Assembly: GCA_018902385.1 (NCBI GenBank)
Contig: JABSSW010000028.1
Coordinates: 496,001 to 560,000, forward strand
From: Physcia stellaris
Taxonomy: Eukaryota; Ascomycota; Lecanoromycetes; Caliciales; Physciaceae
DNA length: 64,000 nt
Reading direction: 5' to 3'
Shown here: positions 12,085 through 23,120 of the stretch, piece by piece
Position numbering within the stretch: the first letter of the stretch is position 1
Layout of the letters: the number at the start of each line of letters is the position of its first letter
Translations under genes and position numbers: made by a program
Notes under the pieces: generated by a model
What the model saw: the letters and a program-made list of their open reading frames with translations, nothing else
Database searches by the model: none
What the model was told of the DNA's origin: nothing

Positions 12085-12582
12085 GCTGGTAGTTGTTTGA
12101 CTTGTAATTTACCACGGCAAGGTATCTTGAATAGCAGAGGCGTTTCAGTGCATCGACGTTGAACCCTAATCACATGTAAATCAATGATACAACCCTAAAT
12201 AGAATCGCCCTCTTGCTCGACCGACTGGACAGAGAAGCTAAACGATTACTACCGCATCTCAGACCATTAACAGCTCGGTAGTTCGGATGTGGATAGTCAA
12301 TAATCTCCTTTGTTCGCTGGTCAAGCAGCAACCCCCCTAGTTTGCGTGTAGGGTTAGTATGTATAACCCAGCGAACAAAGGGATAGAATCTTGCTCAATT
12401 CATACGTCTGTATGCTCTTACTTCATCTTTAGGGAATTGTGGAGACGGTCTAGTATCCGAGATAAATTTCGATGTTCTAGATTGAGAATTTGAAGAGATG
12501 GAGACGATATGACGTTAACATTTCAAGTACGCTGCACCATCAGTTACTTCTAAATCCATCAATGATCGGATACTGTGGAGTA
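12085..12582. other. NMT1 upstream region with a 14-bp inverted repeat
   Basis: Promoter side of NMT1. It contains a perfect 14-bp inverted repeat (cctttgttcgctgg at 12307-12320 and its complement at 12368-12381) around a 47-nt loop that itself holds AACCC...GGGTT. This could be a hairpin, a small foldback element or a palindromic factor site. Single telomere-like CCCTAA units occur at about 12163 and 12193, too few to call a telomere array. Confidence 0.6.
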
Positions 12583-12622
12583 CAATCGGGTTAGTTTTTT
12601 TGACCTAACCGTGCAATAACCG
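12583..12622. repeat. Outer left terminal inverted repeat
   Basis: Forty bases that are nearly the reverse complement of 16805-16844, with only a few mismatches. They share a central core reading TTTTTTGACCTAACCGTGC. This TIR is unmutated and gives the ancestral state of the ends. Confidence 0.85.
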
Positions 12623-14710
12623 AGGTCCCGCCCCACCAGGCCACTTTTTCGTCCACTTCGTTCTATTATCCACGTTACATACGTTCAAATTGTACAAATA
12701 TCGCAGCTCTTGATGTTGAAATTATGGAAAAAACATATGACTTCATTTGTATGCAATTTATTTCGTTTCTTCGACACAAATTGATCAAAACAAATTGTTT
12801 CGTCAATTATTATCAAAATCATTATCGTTTTCGAATTGACGATCACGTCTATTTCGAACGCAAACGTATTGATTTTACGAAATTTGATCAACATTGAAAT
12901 TACGTTTTGATTTGTTTCGTGAATCGTGAATATCACGATAAAAACGTTTTTAATGATTGAATTCGCGAATATCACAAACAAAAAATCGAAATTCGTTTGC
13001 GTTTGAAACAAGATTTTGATCGTCGAATCAATGATTGTATCATTTTTATTGATGACGAATATTATTGAAAAAAAACAAACGAATTTGTTACATCAAATAT
13101 TTTGATTATTATCGTCAATTAAATAATCAATCATGAAAATGATTATCGTCATTACAATCAATGATTTGTTGAAATTTGATTGATATGTTTTCGATTTATT
13201 TTTGAATAATTTTTTGAAAAAAAATTTGTCAAATTTTTTTTCATTTTTTACAAATTGAATTTCAATTCTTTGTTTGTTTTATATGTTTTTTGTTAATTTC
13301 ATCGCGTTTTCAAATTCATGCGTGTTCGATGACGTTGATATTTGATAATCGTGACGATTAATCGATAAATTTCACGATTTCGTTGAAACGAAAACAAATT
13401 TCGTTATGTTGAAAAACATGAATTGAAACATTGTTTTCGATAATCAATCAATCAACGTTCGAATATTTGATTTGCAAATTTTCTTTAATTCAAAAAAAAA
13501 AATTTTTGTTTAAAAACGTTTTTTTATGACGAAATCAATCAATTTTTTCGTTGAATTTGTCATTTTTAATTTTGACGTGATTTTTGAAATAAATTTCGTA
13601 TTTGACGATTTTGTTAAACAATATTTTTTTGTTTTTTTTTTTTTTTTTTTCATTGTTTCGAAAATTAAAAAAACGACGTAATGTTGATTTATTTCAACGA
13701 CGTTTTTTTCGATCAATAAAATTTTCATTTCGTATTTTTTTTTTTTCGATTTTTTCAAAATAAAAATGCATGAATTTTTTTTCGAAATAACAAAAAATCG
13801 TTTATTCGAAATTCATAAAAAAGTTTTTTATTTTGTTCATTACAACATTTTTATGAAAAATTTCGTCGATCAAATTTCATGCTCGATTCATTTTTGTTCA
13901 ATTTTGAATATTGTACAAAACAAAATAATATAATATTGATTTTTAATTTCATTTTTTTTTATTGCGAATTCGTCGATAAAAATTGCACGATTTTTGAAAT
14001 CGAAATGTTTTCATTTATTCGCAAAAATAAAACGTTTTCGTTTGTTTTTTTCGTTCAAAATCGATTTTCAAATTGATTTTCGTTTAAAAACATCATGTTT
14101 GTACATAACAATTTGAAAAATCGATATGAAACAATCAAATTTCAAATAATCAATGTGTTGATCAACAAAACGTTTTCGATTTTTTTTATTAATCAATACA
14201 TAACGAATCAAAAAAAAATTTTGAAATTCAATGAATTTTTTTTTGCGATTTCGATCGCACGAAATCTCGTAATTGAAAAAATCATGCAAAAAAAATTTGT
14301 TTTGTTCGACATGACATTTGATTTTATTTGTTGTTGTAATCACGTTTGAAAAATTGATATTTTTTTTTTTAATTTATTGTTAATTTTTTTAAACGATATA
14401 TTTTGTTGTATATACATGTTTGTGATCATGATTTTGAACGTGATTGACGAACGATGATTTCGTTTTTTTATTCGATCATTTGTGATCGTTCGATTTTTGA
14501 TTTTGCAAAATTTTTTGAACATAACGTCACGAAATGAATTCAATAAACAAACATCAAAAAATTGTATCAATTAAACATCAAGCAATTGTAAAAATTTGAT
14601 TTGAAAAAAATCAAATTCAAAACACTGTTTACATCAAAACATTGATGAAAAAATTGTTCAAACGTTATCGTTTTTCGATTATCGCACGATTAAATCAAAA
14701 AAATTAATTT
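12583..14710. mobile_element. TIR DNA transposon, copy 1 (hypermutated)
   Basis: About 2.13 kb. The left terminus CAATCGGGTTAG follows a TA at 12581-12582. Its right end meets copy 2 directly at 14710/14711. The first approximately 130 bp have normal composition, and the rest is saturated with C-to-T/G-to-A changes. The terminal inverted repeats and the TA target duplication around the pair fit the Tc1/mariner superfamily. No transposase could be read through the damage: open frames such as 14068-14343 (minus) are fragments with no motif I can name. Orientation is unassigned. Confidence 0.85.
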
Positions 14711-14750
14711 CAATCGAATTAATTTTTTTGATTTAATCGTGCAATAATCG
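14676..14750. repeat. Fused inner TIRs forming a long palindrome
   Basis: The right TIR of copy 1 and the left TIR of copy 2 abut here, giving an approximately 75-bp near-perfect AT-rich palindrome. Both TIRs are fully mutated. Compared with the outer ends, the final CGATTG and the TA expected between two independent insertions are missing, leaving a single T before CAATCG. Confidence 0.8.
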
Positions 14751-16844
14751 AGATTTCGTTTCATCAAATCATTTTTTCGTTCATTTCGTTTTATTATTCA
14801 CGTTACATACGTTCAAATTGTACAAATATCGCAATTTTTGATATTGAAATTATGAAAAAAACATATAATTTCATTTGTATGCAATTTATTTCGTTTTTTC
14901 GACACAAATTGATCAAAACAAATTGTTTCGTCAATTATTATCAAAATCATTATCGTTTTCGAATTGACGATCACGTTTATTTCGAACGCAAACGTATTGA
15001 TTTTACGAAATTTGATCAACATTGAAATTACGTTTTGATTTGTTTCGTGAATCGTGAATATCACGATGAAAACGTTTTTAATGATTGAATTCGCGAATAT
15101 TACAAACAAAAAATCGAAATTCGTTTGCGTTTGAAACAAGATTTTGATCGTCGAATCAATGATTGTATCATTTTTATTGATGACGAATATTATTGAAAAA
15201 AACAAACGAATTTGTTACATCAAATATTTTGATTATTATCGTCAATTAAATAATCAATCATGAAAATGATTATCGTCATTACAATCAATGATTTGTTGAA
15301 ATTTGATTGATATGTTTTCGATTTATTTTTGAATAATTTTTTGAAAAAAAATTTGTCAAATTTTTTTTCATTTTTTACAAATTGAATTTCAATTTTTTGT
15401 TTGTTTTATATGTTTTTTGTTAATTTTATCGCGTTTTCAAATTCATGCGTGTTCGATGACGTTGATATTTGATAATCGTGACGATCAATCGATGAATTTC
15501 ACGATTTCGTTGAAACGAAAATAAATTTCGTTATATTGAAAAACATGAATTAAAACATTGTTTTCGATAATCAATCAATCAACGTTCGAATATTTGATTT
15601 GCAAATTTTTTTTAATTCACGAAAAAAATTTTTGTTTAAAAACGTTTTTTTTATGACGAAATCAATCAATTTTTTCGTTGAATTTGTCATTTTTAATTTT
15701 GACGTGATTTTTGAAATAAATTTCGTATTTGACGATTTTGTCAAACAATATTTTTTTGTTCGTTTTTTTTTTTTTTTTTCATTGTTTCGAAAATTAAAAA
15801 AACGACATAATGTTGATTCATTTCAACGACGTTTTTTTCGATCAATAAAATTTTCATTTCGTATTTTTTTTTTTCGATTTTTTCAAAATAAAAATGCATG
15901 AATTTTTTTTCGAAATAACAAAAAATCGTTTATTCGAAATTCATAAAAAAACTTTTTATTTTGTTCATTACAACATTTTTATAAAAAATTTCGTCGATCA
16001 AATTTCATGTTCGATTCATTTTTGTTCAATTTTGAATATTGTACAAAACAAAATAATATAATATTGATTTTTAATTTCATTTTTTTTTATCGCGAATTCG
16101 TCGATAAAAATTGCACGATTTTTGAAATCGAAATGTTTTCATTTATTCGCAAAAATAAAACGTTTTCGTTTGTTTTTTTCGTTCAAAATCGATTTTCAAA
16201 TTGATTTTCGTTTAAAAACATCATGTTTGTACATAACAATTTGAAAAATCGATATGAAACAATCAAATTTCAAATAATCAATGTGTTGATCAACAAAACG
16301 TTTTCGATTTTTTTTATTGATCAATACATAATGAATCAAAAAAAATTTTTGAAATTCAATGAATTTTTTTTTGCGATTTCGATCGCACGAAATTTCGTAA
16401 TTGAAAAAATCATGCAAAAAAAATTTGTTTTGTTCGACATGACATTTGATTTTATTTGTTGTTGTAATCACGTTTGAAAAATTGATATTTTTTTTTTTTA
16501 ATTCATTGTTGATTTTTTTAAACGACATATTTTGTTGTATATACATGTTTGTGATCATGATTTTGAACGTGATTGACGAACGATAATTTCGTTTTTTTAT
16601 TCGATCATTTGTGATCGTTCGATTTTTGATTTTGCGAAATTTTTTGAGCATGACGTCACGAAATAAATTCAATAAACAAACATCAAGAAATTGTATCAAT
16701 TAGACATCAAGCAATTGTAAAAATTTGATTTGAAAAAAATCAAATTCAAGACACTGTTTACATCAAAACATTGATGAGGGGACTGTTCAGACGCTATCGT
16801 TTTCCGGTTACCGCACGGTTAGGTCAAAAAAATTAGTCCGATTG
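14711..16844. mobile_element. TIR DNA transposon, copy 2 (hypermutated)
   Basis: Second head-to-tail copy of the same element, collinear with copy 1 over its whole length and differing by scattered transitions and a few 1-2 bp indels in homopolymers. The right terminus ends CCGATTG and is followed by TA at 16845-16846. The last approximately 80 bp are unmutated, whereas the matching end of copy 1 (14626-14710) is fully mutated. The longest remaining frame is 16196-16699 (minus, 167 codons), lysine/isoleucine/phenylalanine-rich. It may be the N-terminal DNA-binding part of a transposase, but I see no definite motif. Confidence 0.85.
16805..16844. repeat. Outer right terminal inverted repeat
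   Basis: Partner of the left TIR at 12583-12622. It ends in CCGATTG directly before the TA duplication and keeps its CpC, GpG and ApG dinucleotides. Confidence 0.85.
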
Positions 16845-17735
16845 TAATGTGATGAATTATTGAGAAAGCGTTTCCAACCACTCGTCCGACGAAAAATGAG
16901 CACCGAAAGGAAGTGAGTAATGATGAAATCATGATAGCTCGATTTAGGATAACAAGAGATTGTATATGATATGAAAGATTCTTTGAAAGTGGTTTCGTTT
17001 CCAACTCAAGATACCACTCATTCATGTCGTTCCGATGCTCAGTTCTGTCCGCGCGTGCGGACATCGAGCAGGTCTCAATTCCAATGGTCTGCTGTCCTTT
17101 GAAGGAGAAACTCGCTGAAAGCTTCATTCAAAAGATTCCTTTTGATTATAAAGTAGCTCCGTCGGTCATGTAATCCCAAGCCTTTTTTGTCGACCCCGAA
17201 TGCTGGAGTAAGAAATTGTCTCAGGACGACCCTATTTGCCAATCAAAAGCCCAGGGTAATGTCTCCTCTAGCCGTCAATCCGCACAATGTCGAATGGGCC
17301 ACCAGTACCCTTGAGTTGTAGGCCTTTTGTCGGATCACCGAGCCCTCTCCTATCACCGAGCATTTCTGATGTGGTTTTTCAATAACTTTGAGGACGAATC
17401 TTTTTGGTATGAATCAGGCATGGAATCAGGCATGGAATTGAGAGGATCTCCTTCAGTAAGACCTTTGTCTTCAGAAATCTCTAGATTCACCCATTCACCC
17501 ATTCACCCATGTGGGCAATGTGTTTTTGTTTTATAATGAAAGTCTCGAGTCTTTATTGATGTCCTTGTAAGGCCAAAGTTACAACTGGAAAGTCCGGTGT
17601 TGGAGGATTAGAAAGATATAGCGGTATTGTTGAAGCACGACCGTGGCTGACTATACAAAGTTGAAAAGCCATAGGTCAAATTCCAGAAAAAGAACGCTAG
17701 CAAAAGAATTAACAGAAAATTGAGTATGGAAGATA
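16845..17735. other. Intergenic region
   Basis: Normal-composition DNA between the transposon pair and the ABHD12-like gene. It contains a nonamer repeated three times (CCATTCACC-type, about 17487-17513) and a repeated ATGGAATCAGGC near 17409-17432. A 102-codon minus-strand frame (16819-17127) starts in unique DNA and ends inside the TIR. I see no domain and do not call it a gene. Confidence 0.4.
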
Positions 17736-19121
17736 CTAGATGTCGAAGATATTCATTACTGCTTTTGCTGCTATAGAATAAGTTGGAAGCCGGTTATGTC
17801 CTGCACCCATTGTCAGTTTGCATCTTTTGATCAATCTTCTCAGGGCGAAGAATATCCGCTGGGCTTACCTCCATGCTGAACCACCTCTAATTTGATTCTT
17901 TTCAGGCCCTCGCCCCGGGTGTTGCCAGCCTTCCAACGCCAAACGAAGGCACCCTCCCCTAGCTCTTCGACCGTCTTTGCGCTGTCAATCTGCTTATTGG
18001 ACATACCGTGCTCGGTCGTTCCATTTGCTGCTGCATGAAACATGGTGGTGGAGTGAGTCCACGGAATGTCAAAATCATTTCGGGCATGTATAAGTCTTAG
18101 ATCAAGATTTCGGCTTCGACGCACAAGATTTTCGACTCTTGCTACAGACTTCCACGTTTCTTGGATATGATTGGCAAAGAACTTCTGAAGTGTAGGATAG
18201 GGTCTTAGTGGTGAGAGTATTGGAATAATGCCACCAACAGCGTAAGTCGTCATTAGTGTAGGAATGTCGGAAAAGCTTGCAACGAGCACGATGCCGGCGA
18301 ATTCGGTTTGGGATTCTATGATGAAGTGCTCAGCTACTGCTGCCGCAACTGCAGTCCCCAGGCTTTGTCCGAACAGGATAATTCTTTCCGGAGGGATTCC
18401 TGCAACGTTCATCGCCCAATCTACTAGAGTGATGCCATCTGCGATAACACCTTTCTCCGTTGGGCTACCAGTAGAATACCCAAAGCCACGGTAGTCGACT
18501 GTCAAGACATGAATCTTGTCGGACGCGCTTGACGATAATGCTCTATACGTGTCGGTACGCCAGCCTTGAGCTACCGTACCCGCATTTCCATGAACTGTCG
18601 CAGCTCAGCATACCCCTTCAAATTTCATAGGAGTGGTAACGGACAGTTGATTACAAGTCGGCTTTCAGGATCCGTAGATAGAAGCTTGAATGCCAGTGTG
18701 TCGGCTACGTTATTGGAGAGCCCCGCAGGCTCATAGAGTAGCGGTTGTTCATTACGCGTGTATAGTGCGATTGGAAGGATATGCCACGAATAAAGCACTA
18801 TCCCGTCACTGGTGTTGATATTGAAAGGTCGAACCTGATTCTCTGCTTTAGGTCAAATCTACAAATTTGAATGGAGACCATGCGCGTTACTCAAAAACCC
18901 AAATTGTTCTGGTTTATTGGGATCCTGCCACCATTTTGTTTGCACCTTATGGGCGTACAACGCTCTGCGACGAGTTCAGTCTCAGATATCCGAAAGAATG
19001 ATGCTTTCGCTTACTGACGCTGTACCCAGCCGTTCAGTAGGGACGAAAGGAATGCAAAATACAAGGCTCCTCCAACGACCAATGACCAATAGGCTCTTTT
19101 GAAGATGGGAGCAAGAGGCAT
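17736..19121 (-). CDS. Alpha/beta hydrolase, ABHD12/Bem46-like
   Basis: Predicted complement(join(17736..17800,17869..18594,18645..18842,18891..18964,19015..19121)), 389 aa. It is probably a membrane-anchored serine hydrolase of lipid type. An N-terminal hydrophobic segment (about residues 11-29) follows a short basic start. The oxyanion region VINFHGNAG, the nucleophile elbow GQSLGT, an Asp in ARNDFDIPW and the catalytic His in HGGHN are all present. The last exon (17736-17800) is needed to complete HGGHN, since the plain ORF runs into intron after HGG. The four introns (48-68 nt) all preserve frame. The ABHD12 label rests on the GNAG...GQSLG...HGGHN arrangement and the DPNKPEQFGF stretch. 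Substrate is unknown. Confidence 0.88.
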
Positions 19122-20651
19122 TGAAAGAATAAAGATTGCGAAGATCTATGATATGGTGGGATGATGGATGGGAGCTCGAAGATATCTTATCGGAAATATC
19201 GCTTATTCCAGTTTTGCTTGGCGCGAGGCTGCCTCAGCCTGAGACTAGCGCAGGAGGGTCCTGATCTTCGGCTAAGAGGTCTTGTGGTATTTTAGCGTGC
19301 GATATTATGCAAAGCAACCAAAGAAATACATTACTTTAAGGGCGGCTGGGGGGTTTGCAGAATGCTCCCTGTATGATATTGACATGCTTCCTATGCAGAG
19401 ATATCTGGCCTTATTGTGTACCTCGAGAAGATATCGAGATACTCTAACACTCGAAATCTGCCAAATATACAAGGCTCTCGAGAGGAATTTGTTTTTTGGC
19501 GAGCTTTTCCAGAGAAAATACGCTAGTCTCGGGAAATCAACCTTAAATTCTGTAGCGTTCAACCTTAAACTTTGGGGAGTTCTCCGGGTTGGAGCGCATA
19601 GATCAAACACATCTCTTGCGCACGCATCATAACTGATCACGCTCACGTTGGCACACAATACTCTGAGTGTCATCCCCGCGTGAAAATCGGCCGAATCGCA
19701 CGATTTTGCAATCGGATTTTGACTGGCGTGGATGGCTATTGAGCAACGAACTACCCGAATGCTCGCTTAATTTGAGATATCTCTGAAAGTCTTGTGCAAT
19801 ACAGAGATATCTTATCATAATAGCTCGAAATTGCAAGCTTGTCTCTATATGATTTGTTGAAACAACAAAATTCAATGAGATATCTCGATCGTAGAAAGGC
19901 TTTTTCATAGAAAATGCTACAGAAATGCTTGGCATTTCTGGAAGAACCTCGGTACAATTAGCCCCCGGCCATGCCTGGCAGGATCATTTTGAAAACCCCC
20001 CAGGCGCCCTTAAAGTATACATGTAGGTAGGTCGGAAATATCCGAACAATAATAACAAGCACGACCTCAAAACTTAAGCCCGCGGGCTGCAAAACCTCCC
20101 TATAGCCCGATCGCGCAGATAAAGAAAAATTAACGGCCAATGCTACCGCCCAGCAGAGCCAATGTGGCTGTTTTCTGGCATATGTAGGCGGTGCTCGCTG
20201 GCCGGGGGAACCACCAAGATCCTCTATACAGAAGCCTTCAGGGGCATTAGCCATGATTCCTTGAGCTAGCTGGTCACTTCTAGATTTTTCAAAGAAAGCC
20301 CGCAAAGGTTACATAAGTCCATATTGTTGCGAGGGGAATTTGAAAGCACGGTGGCACGGCGTCATGCTGCTTCATGCAGCGAATGTCTTTCTTTGTTGCT
20401 GGAGAATGGGGTGACGGACATCCATTGAGCCCTCAGACAAGCACAACCCCACAGGCAGTCTGGCAAAGCGAGGAACGCATCCGCGGACAGGAACAATTTC
20501 GGTGAGATACATACTTCCCTATAATGAGCAGTTTACTAGAGTGTGAGATTGAGTGGTAGTCCCAATATATTGAATACTGTGATCGCGCTAAGACATTGAT
20601 GCCTGCTATGGTGGAACTCTTCAACATATAGTCACCCGCGAACTTCTTGTG
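19122..20651. other. Long intergenic region upstream of the hydrolase gene
   Basis: About 1.5 kb between the start of the ABHD12-like gene and the end of the secreted-protein gene. Short open frames on both strands overlap each other and show no domain. The notable content is a cluster of AGATATCT palindromes (separate entry). Confidence 0.5.
19181..19884. promoter_or_regulatory. Cluster of AGATATCT palindromes
   Basis: GATATC occurs six times in 704 bp (at 19181, 19400, 19430, 19776, 19806 and 19879), five of them as the full palindrome AGATATCT. Chance would give far fewer than one. Each palindrome contains two overlapping GATA cores on opposite strands, so GATA-type zinc-finger factors are possible binders. 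The cluster starts 60 bp upstream of the ABHD12-like start codon. The regulatory role is inference. Confidence 0.4.
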
Positions 20652-21576
20652 CTAGTCCCAATGATCGATCCACAGCGAAGCCTCCTTCGTAACACCCGTG
20701 AACCCAATCTCGAAAACGAGCTGTGCAGTCTGATCCGGCACAGTCGGCAGGTCAATGCTTGAGCAGCCATTGCAAGACGCTGTGCCCCCAACTTGCGCCC
20801 TGTAGCTCTCCTGCCCATTAATCGTGTCCACAGCTTGCGCAGATATTGCAATGTTATCCATCTTGATTACCTGGCTGAAGTCCTTAGTTGTCACCAGAGC
20901 ATCAAGGGTCTGTCCAAGGGAACCCTTGTTCACATTCAAAGTAACCCTTCTATGACCATTGCCCGATTGGCCAGCTGTAATGAGATTGATCATATTCGAA
21001 TTACTGACGCAATAAGCGACCGAGCTGCTTTCCTCGTCATGGTTGTTCTGAATACAAAACTCGTTTTGGGCGCAAGTGCCAGTGCTAATCTCGTCGTTCC
21101 TGACAGCGTATTGTAACGAACCTACAGGGCGGTAGTTGCAGGTTATTTTGAAGGCTTTTGCGTCTAGACTTCCGCTCGTGTGATCGCATGTTGACTTGAT
21201 GAAATAAGGGTCTTGAGAATCAGGGCACGAGTCGATTCTGCGACTGGTGTCTCGTTTCTTAATCCTTGTGAGTCCGCGGGCATATTTGATTGCTTGGACG
21301 ATTTCTCCGTTTTGAGTCACGGGAGAATCAACGATGGTCACGTTAACAGTTGCAGGACTATTGGGAACACCGTTAGTCGGAGCCAGCAAGTCAAGACATC
21401 CTGTGAACATACGAAACAAATATAGGCTCGGCGCCCGGAGCAGAGGACGTTTGCCTTGGAGCGAGTACATCAACATCCTTCTCTGCGAGAGTAACGTCGC
21501 GGCCAACAACTAGAGCAGTAGCGCTGGCTGCAGCCAGAGCGTTCGCGAAGCACAAAATCCTGGAGAGAACCGCCAT
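20652..21576 (-). CDS. Secreted eight-cysteine protein of unknown function
   Basis: Predicted complement(join(20652..21357,21413..21576)), 289 aa. The N-terminus (MAVLSRILCFANALAAASATA) is a signal peptide. A 55-nt intron (donor GTATGT, branch CTAAC, acceptor AATAG) is required to join the signal-peptide frame to the body, since the two frames are out of register without it. The mature part has eight cysteines, a possible Kex2 site in IKKRD, and many Ser/Thr/Asn residues but no domain I recognise. The C-terminus TKEASLWIDHWD is short and acidic. An extracellular or cell-surface role is likely; an effector or other host-interaction role is only a possibility. No neighbouring gene clarifies the function. 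Confidence 0.75.
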
Positions 21577-23120
21577 TGCTATAGTGGTGAGCTCTCTTTA
21601 GCCTTTAATATACTGAGAAGCTAGTTTATGAGCGGGAATGATAAGCGATTTGAAGACTTGAAGATAGATGAAGGATGAGGGGGCACAGGCAGTATCTTAT
21701 GTCTTTCCATGGTTGCTCGTGTGATCCGCAGCCAGAGAAGATAACAAATCCGCGTTCTCTCAAGCCGTCTTTTGTTTCAGGCCTCGTGGTTCGCCTTCCT
21801 TGTCAAGCTCATGAGCACCAATAATGTATCGATCACAGCCCAAGCAAGCGAAGGGCGACACAATGGTGTTAACTGCACCGGAGTACTTGAGGGCTATCCG
21901 ACATTACTTGTGACGGCATTGATGACTCCTGAACGCTACAATGACAAGGGGTAGGCACGATAACCCTTCGGCGATCAGGGTCGGTTGGGTGATGTGTGTT
22001 TGATCGCAAGCCCAGTATAGAGATCTTCGAAGCTATTATAGCCGCGTTGAAACAGTTCTACTCTGAGGCATTTGGTATCTCTATATGTTTGAAACGTACG
22101 CGATCCGTGTAGGTAAGATCCCGTGCTCAGCCGTTGCAGGTTGGGCGTACACTAGAACGAGCAAGAATTATTAGACTTAGCTCGAGAATAATAGTAATTG
22201 AGCTGTATGAATAGCGTTGGGCTCTTGATACTGTGGAAGATTAACTCAATTTGCTTGTGCTTGGCAGCATTGTTCCTTTATGTATCCTGACAACGCCTAT
22301 CTCCAATCTCACGCGATATGGTCTGAACTATTGCGCAGTTGACCTCGTGCTAATTGTCGATCGCAGATCCGATCGGGGTTTTGAAAGTGGCATTTGTCGA
22401 ACGAGCTCTGGTAGGCCATCTACTCGCAAACGCGAACAAGGTGACGGTAGTGCTTTGCCTCGGATGTCGAGCGGCGAAGCTTTCTAAACGCTTCCGTGTG
22501 ATTTTGGGGCGAGGTTTCAAAAGCCACCAGCAGGGAAGATCATGGCTCGAGTCATTAGAAGCGAATTGGTACTTCACAGATTGAGGCCAAGGCGTGGAGC
22601 AGGAGTTCGCAGATCTGACAATGGATTATTAGCTGATGTGTTCAATCATCGCATCGTTCATCGTCGTCGTCGATGCTCAATATCTCTATGCACTTCGGAA
22701 ATCCGGGAATTGAACTCAACTCATACCAGGGTTCTGCTGGGCTCGTCAATCCGAGGAATAACGGGAAAACGAGGCTTAACCCGTTAAGATGAGATGGAGC
22801 AATGGGTTGACCGTTGAAACCTGTTGACAACGGAGCCTGCCGCTTTGCCCCCCACGCGAAGCCCTGCCACGTGCCTGCTAGCTTAAGGTACAAATTCCGG
22901 CTTAAGACCGAAATACGTACCCTTGATAACAATTCTGAGCCTCGAAAAGAAGGAAAGATGACAGGAGGAGCTCCGTTGTACTCCGTGCGCCAGATTAAGA
23001 AAAGAATAACTGAAATTGAGAAAGCTTCGTCAAGACTGTTGCTACTGGTATATCCCGCTCGATAAAATCACCTCTCTCATCAGCGATCACATCAACCTCC
23101 CAGCGATCTCCCTAGAAGCC
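21577..23120. other. Long intergenic region
   Basis: About 1.5 kb between divergent genes (secreted protein, minus; GH5, plus). Only short, mutually overlapping frames are present (for example 22251-22487), with no recognisable domain. It holds both promoters. Confidence 0.5.

Noticed and set aside
12150-12600. Interstitial telomeric repeats
   Set aside because: CCCTAA/TTAGGG occurs only as isolated single units (about 12163, 12193, 12350), never in tandem.
12583-16844. Ordinary CpA-directed RIP as the explanation of the AT-rich repeats
   Set aside because: CpA and TpG are abundant in the mutated copies, and only 2 of about 46 scored differences at the element ends fall in that class.
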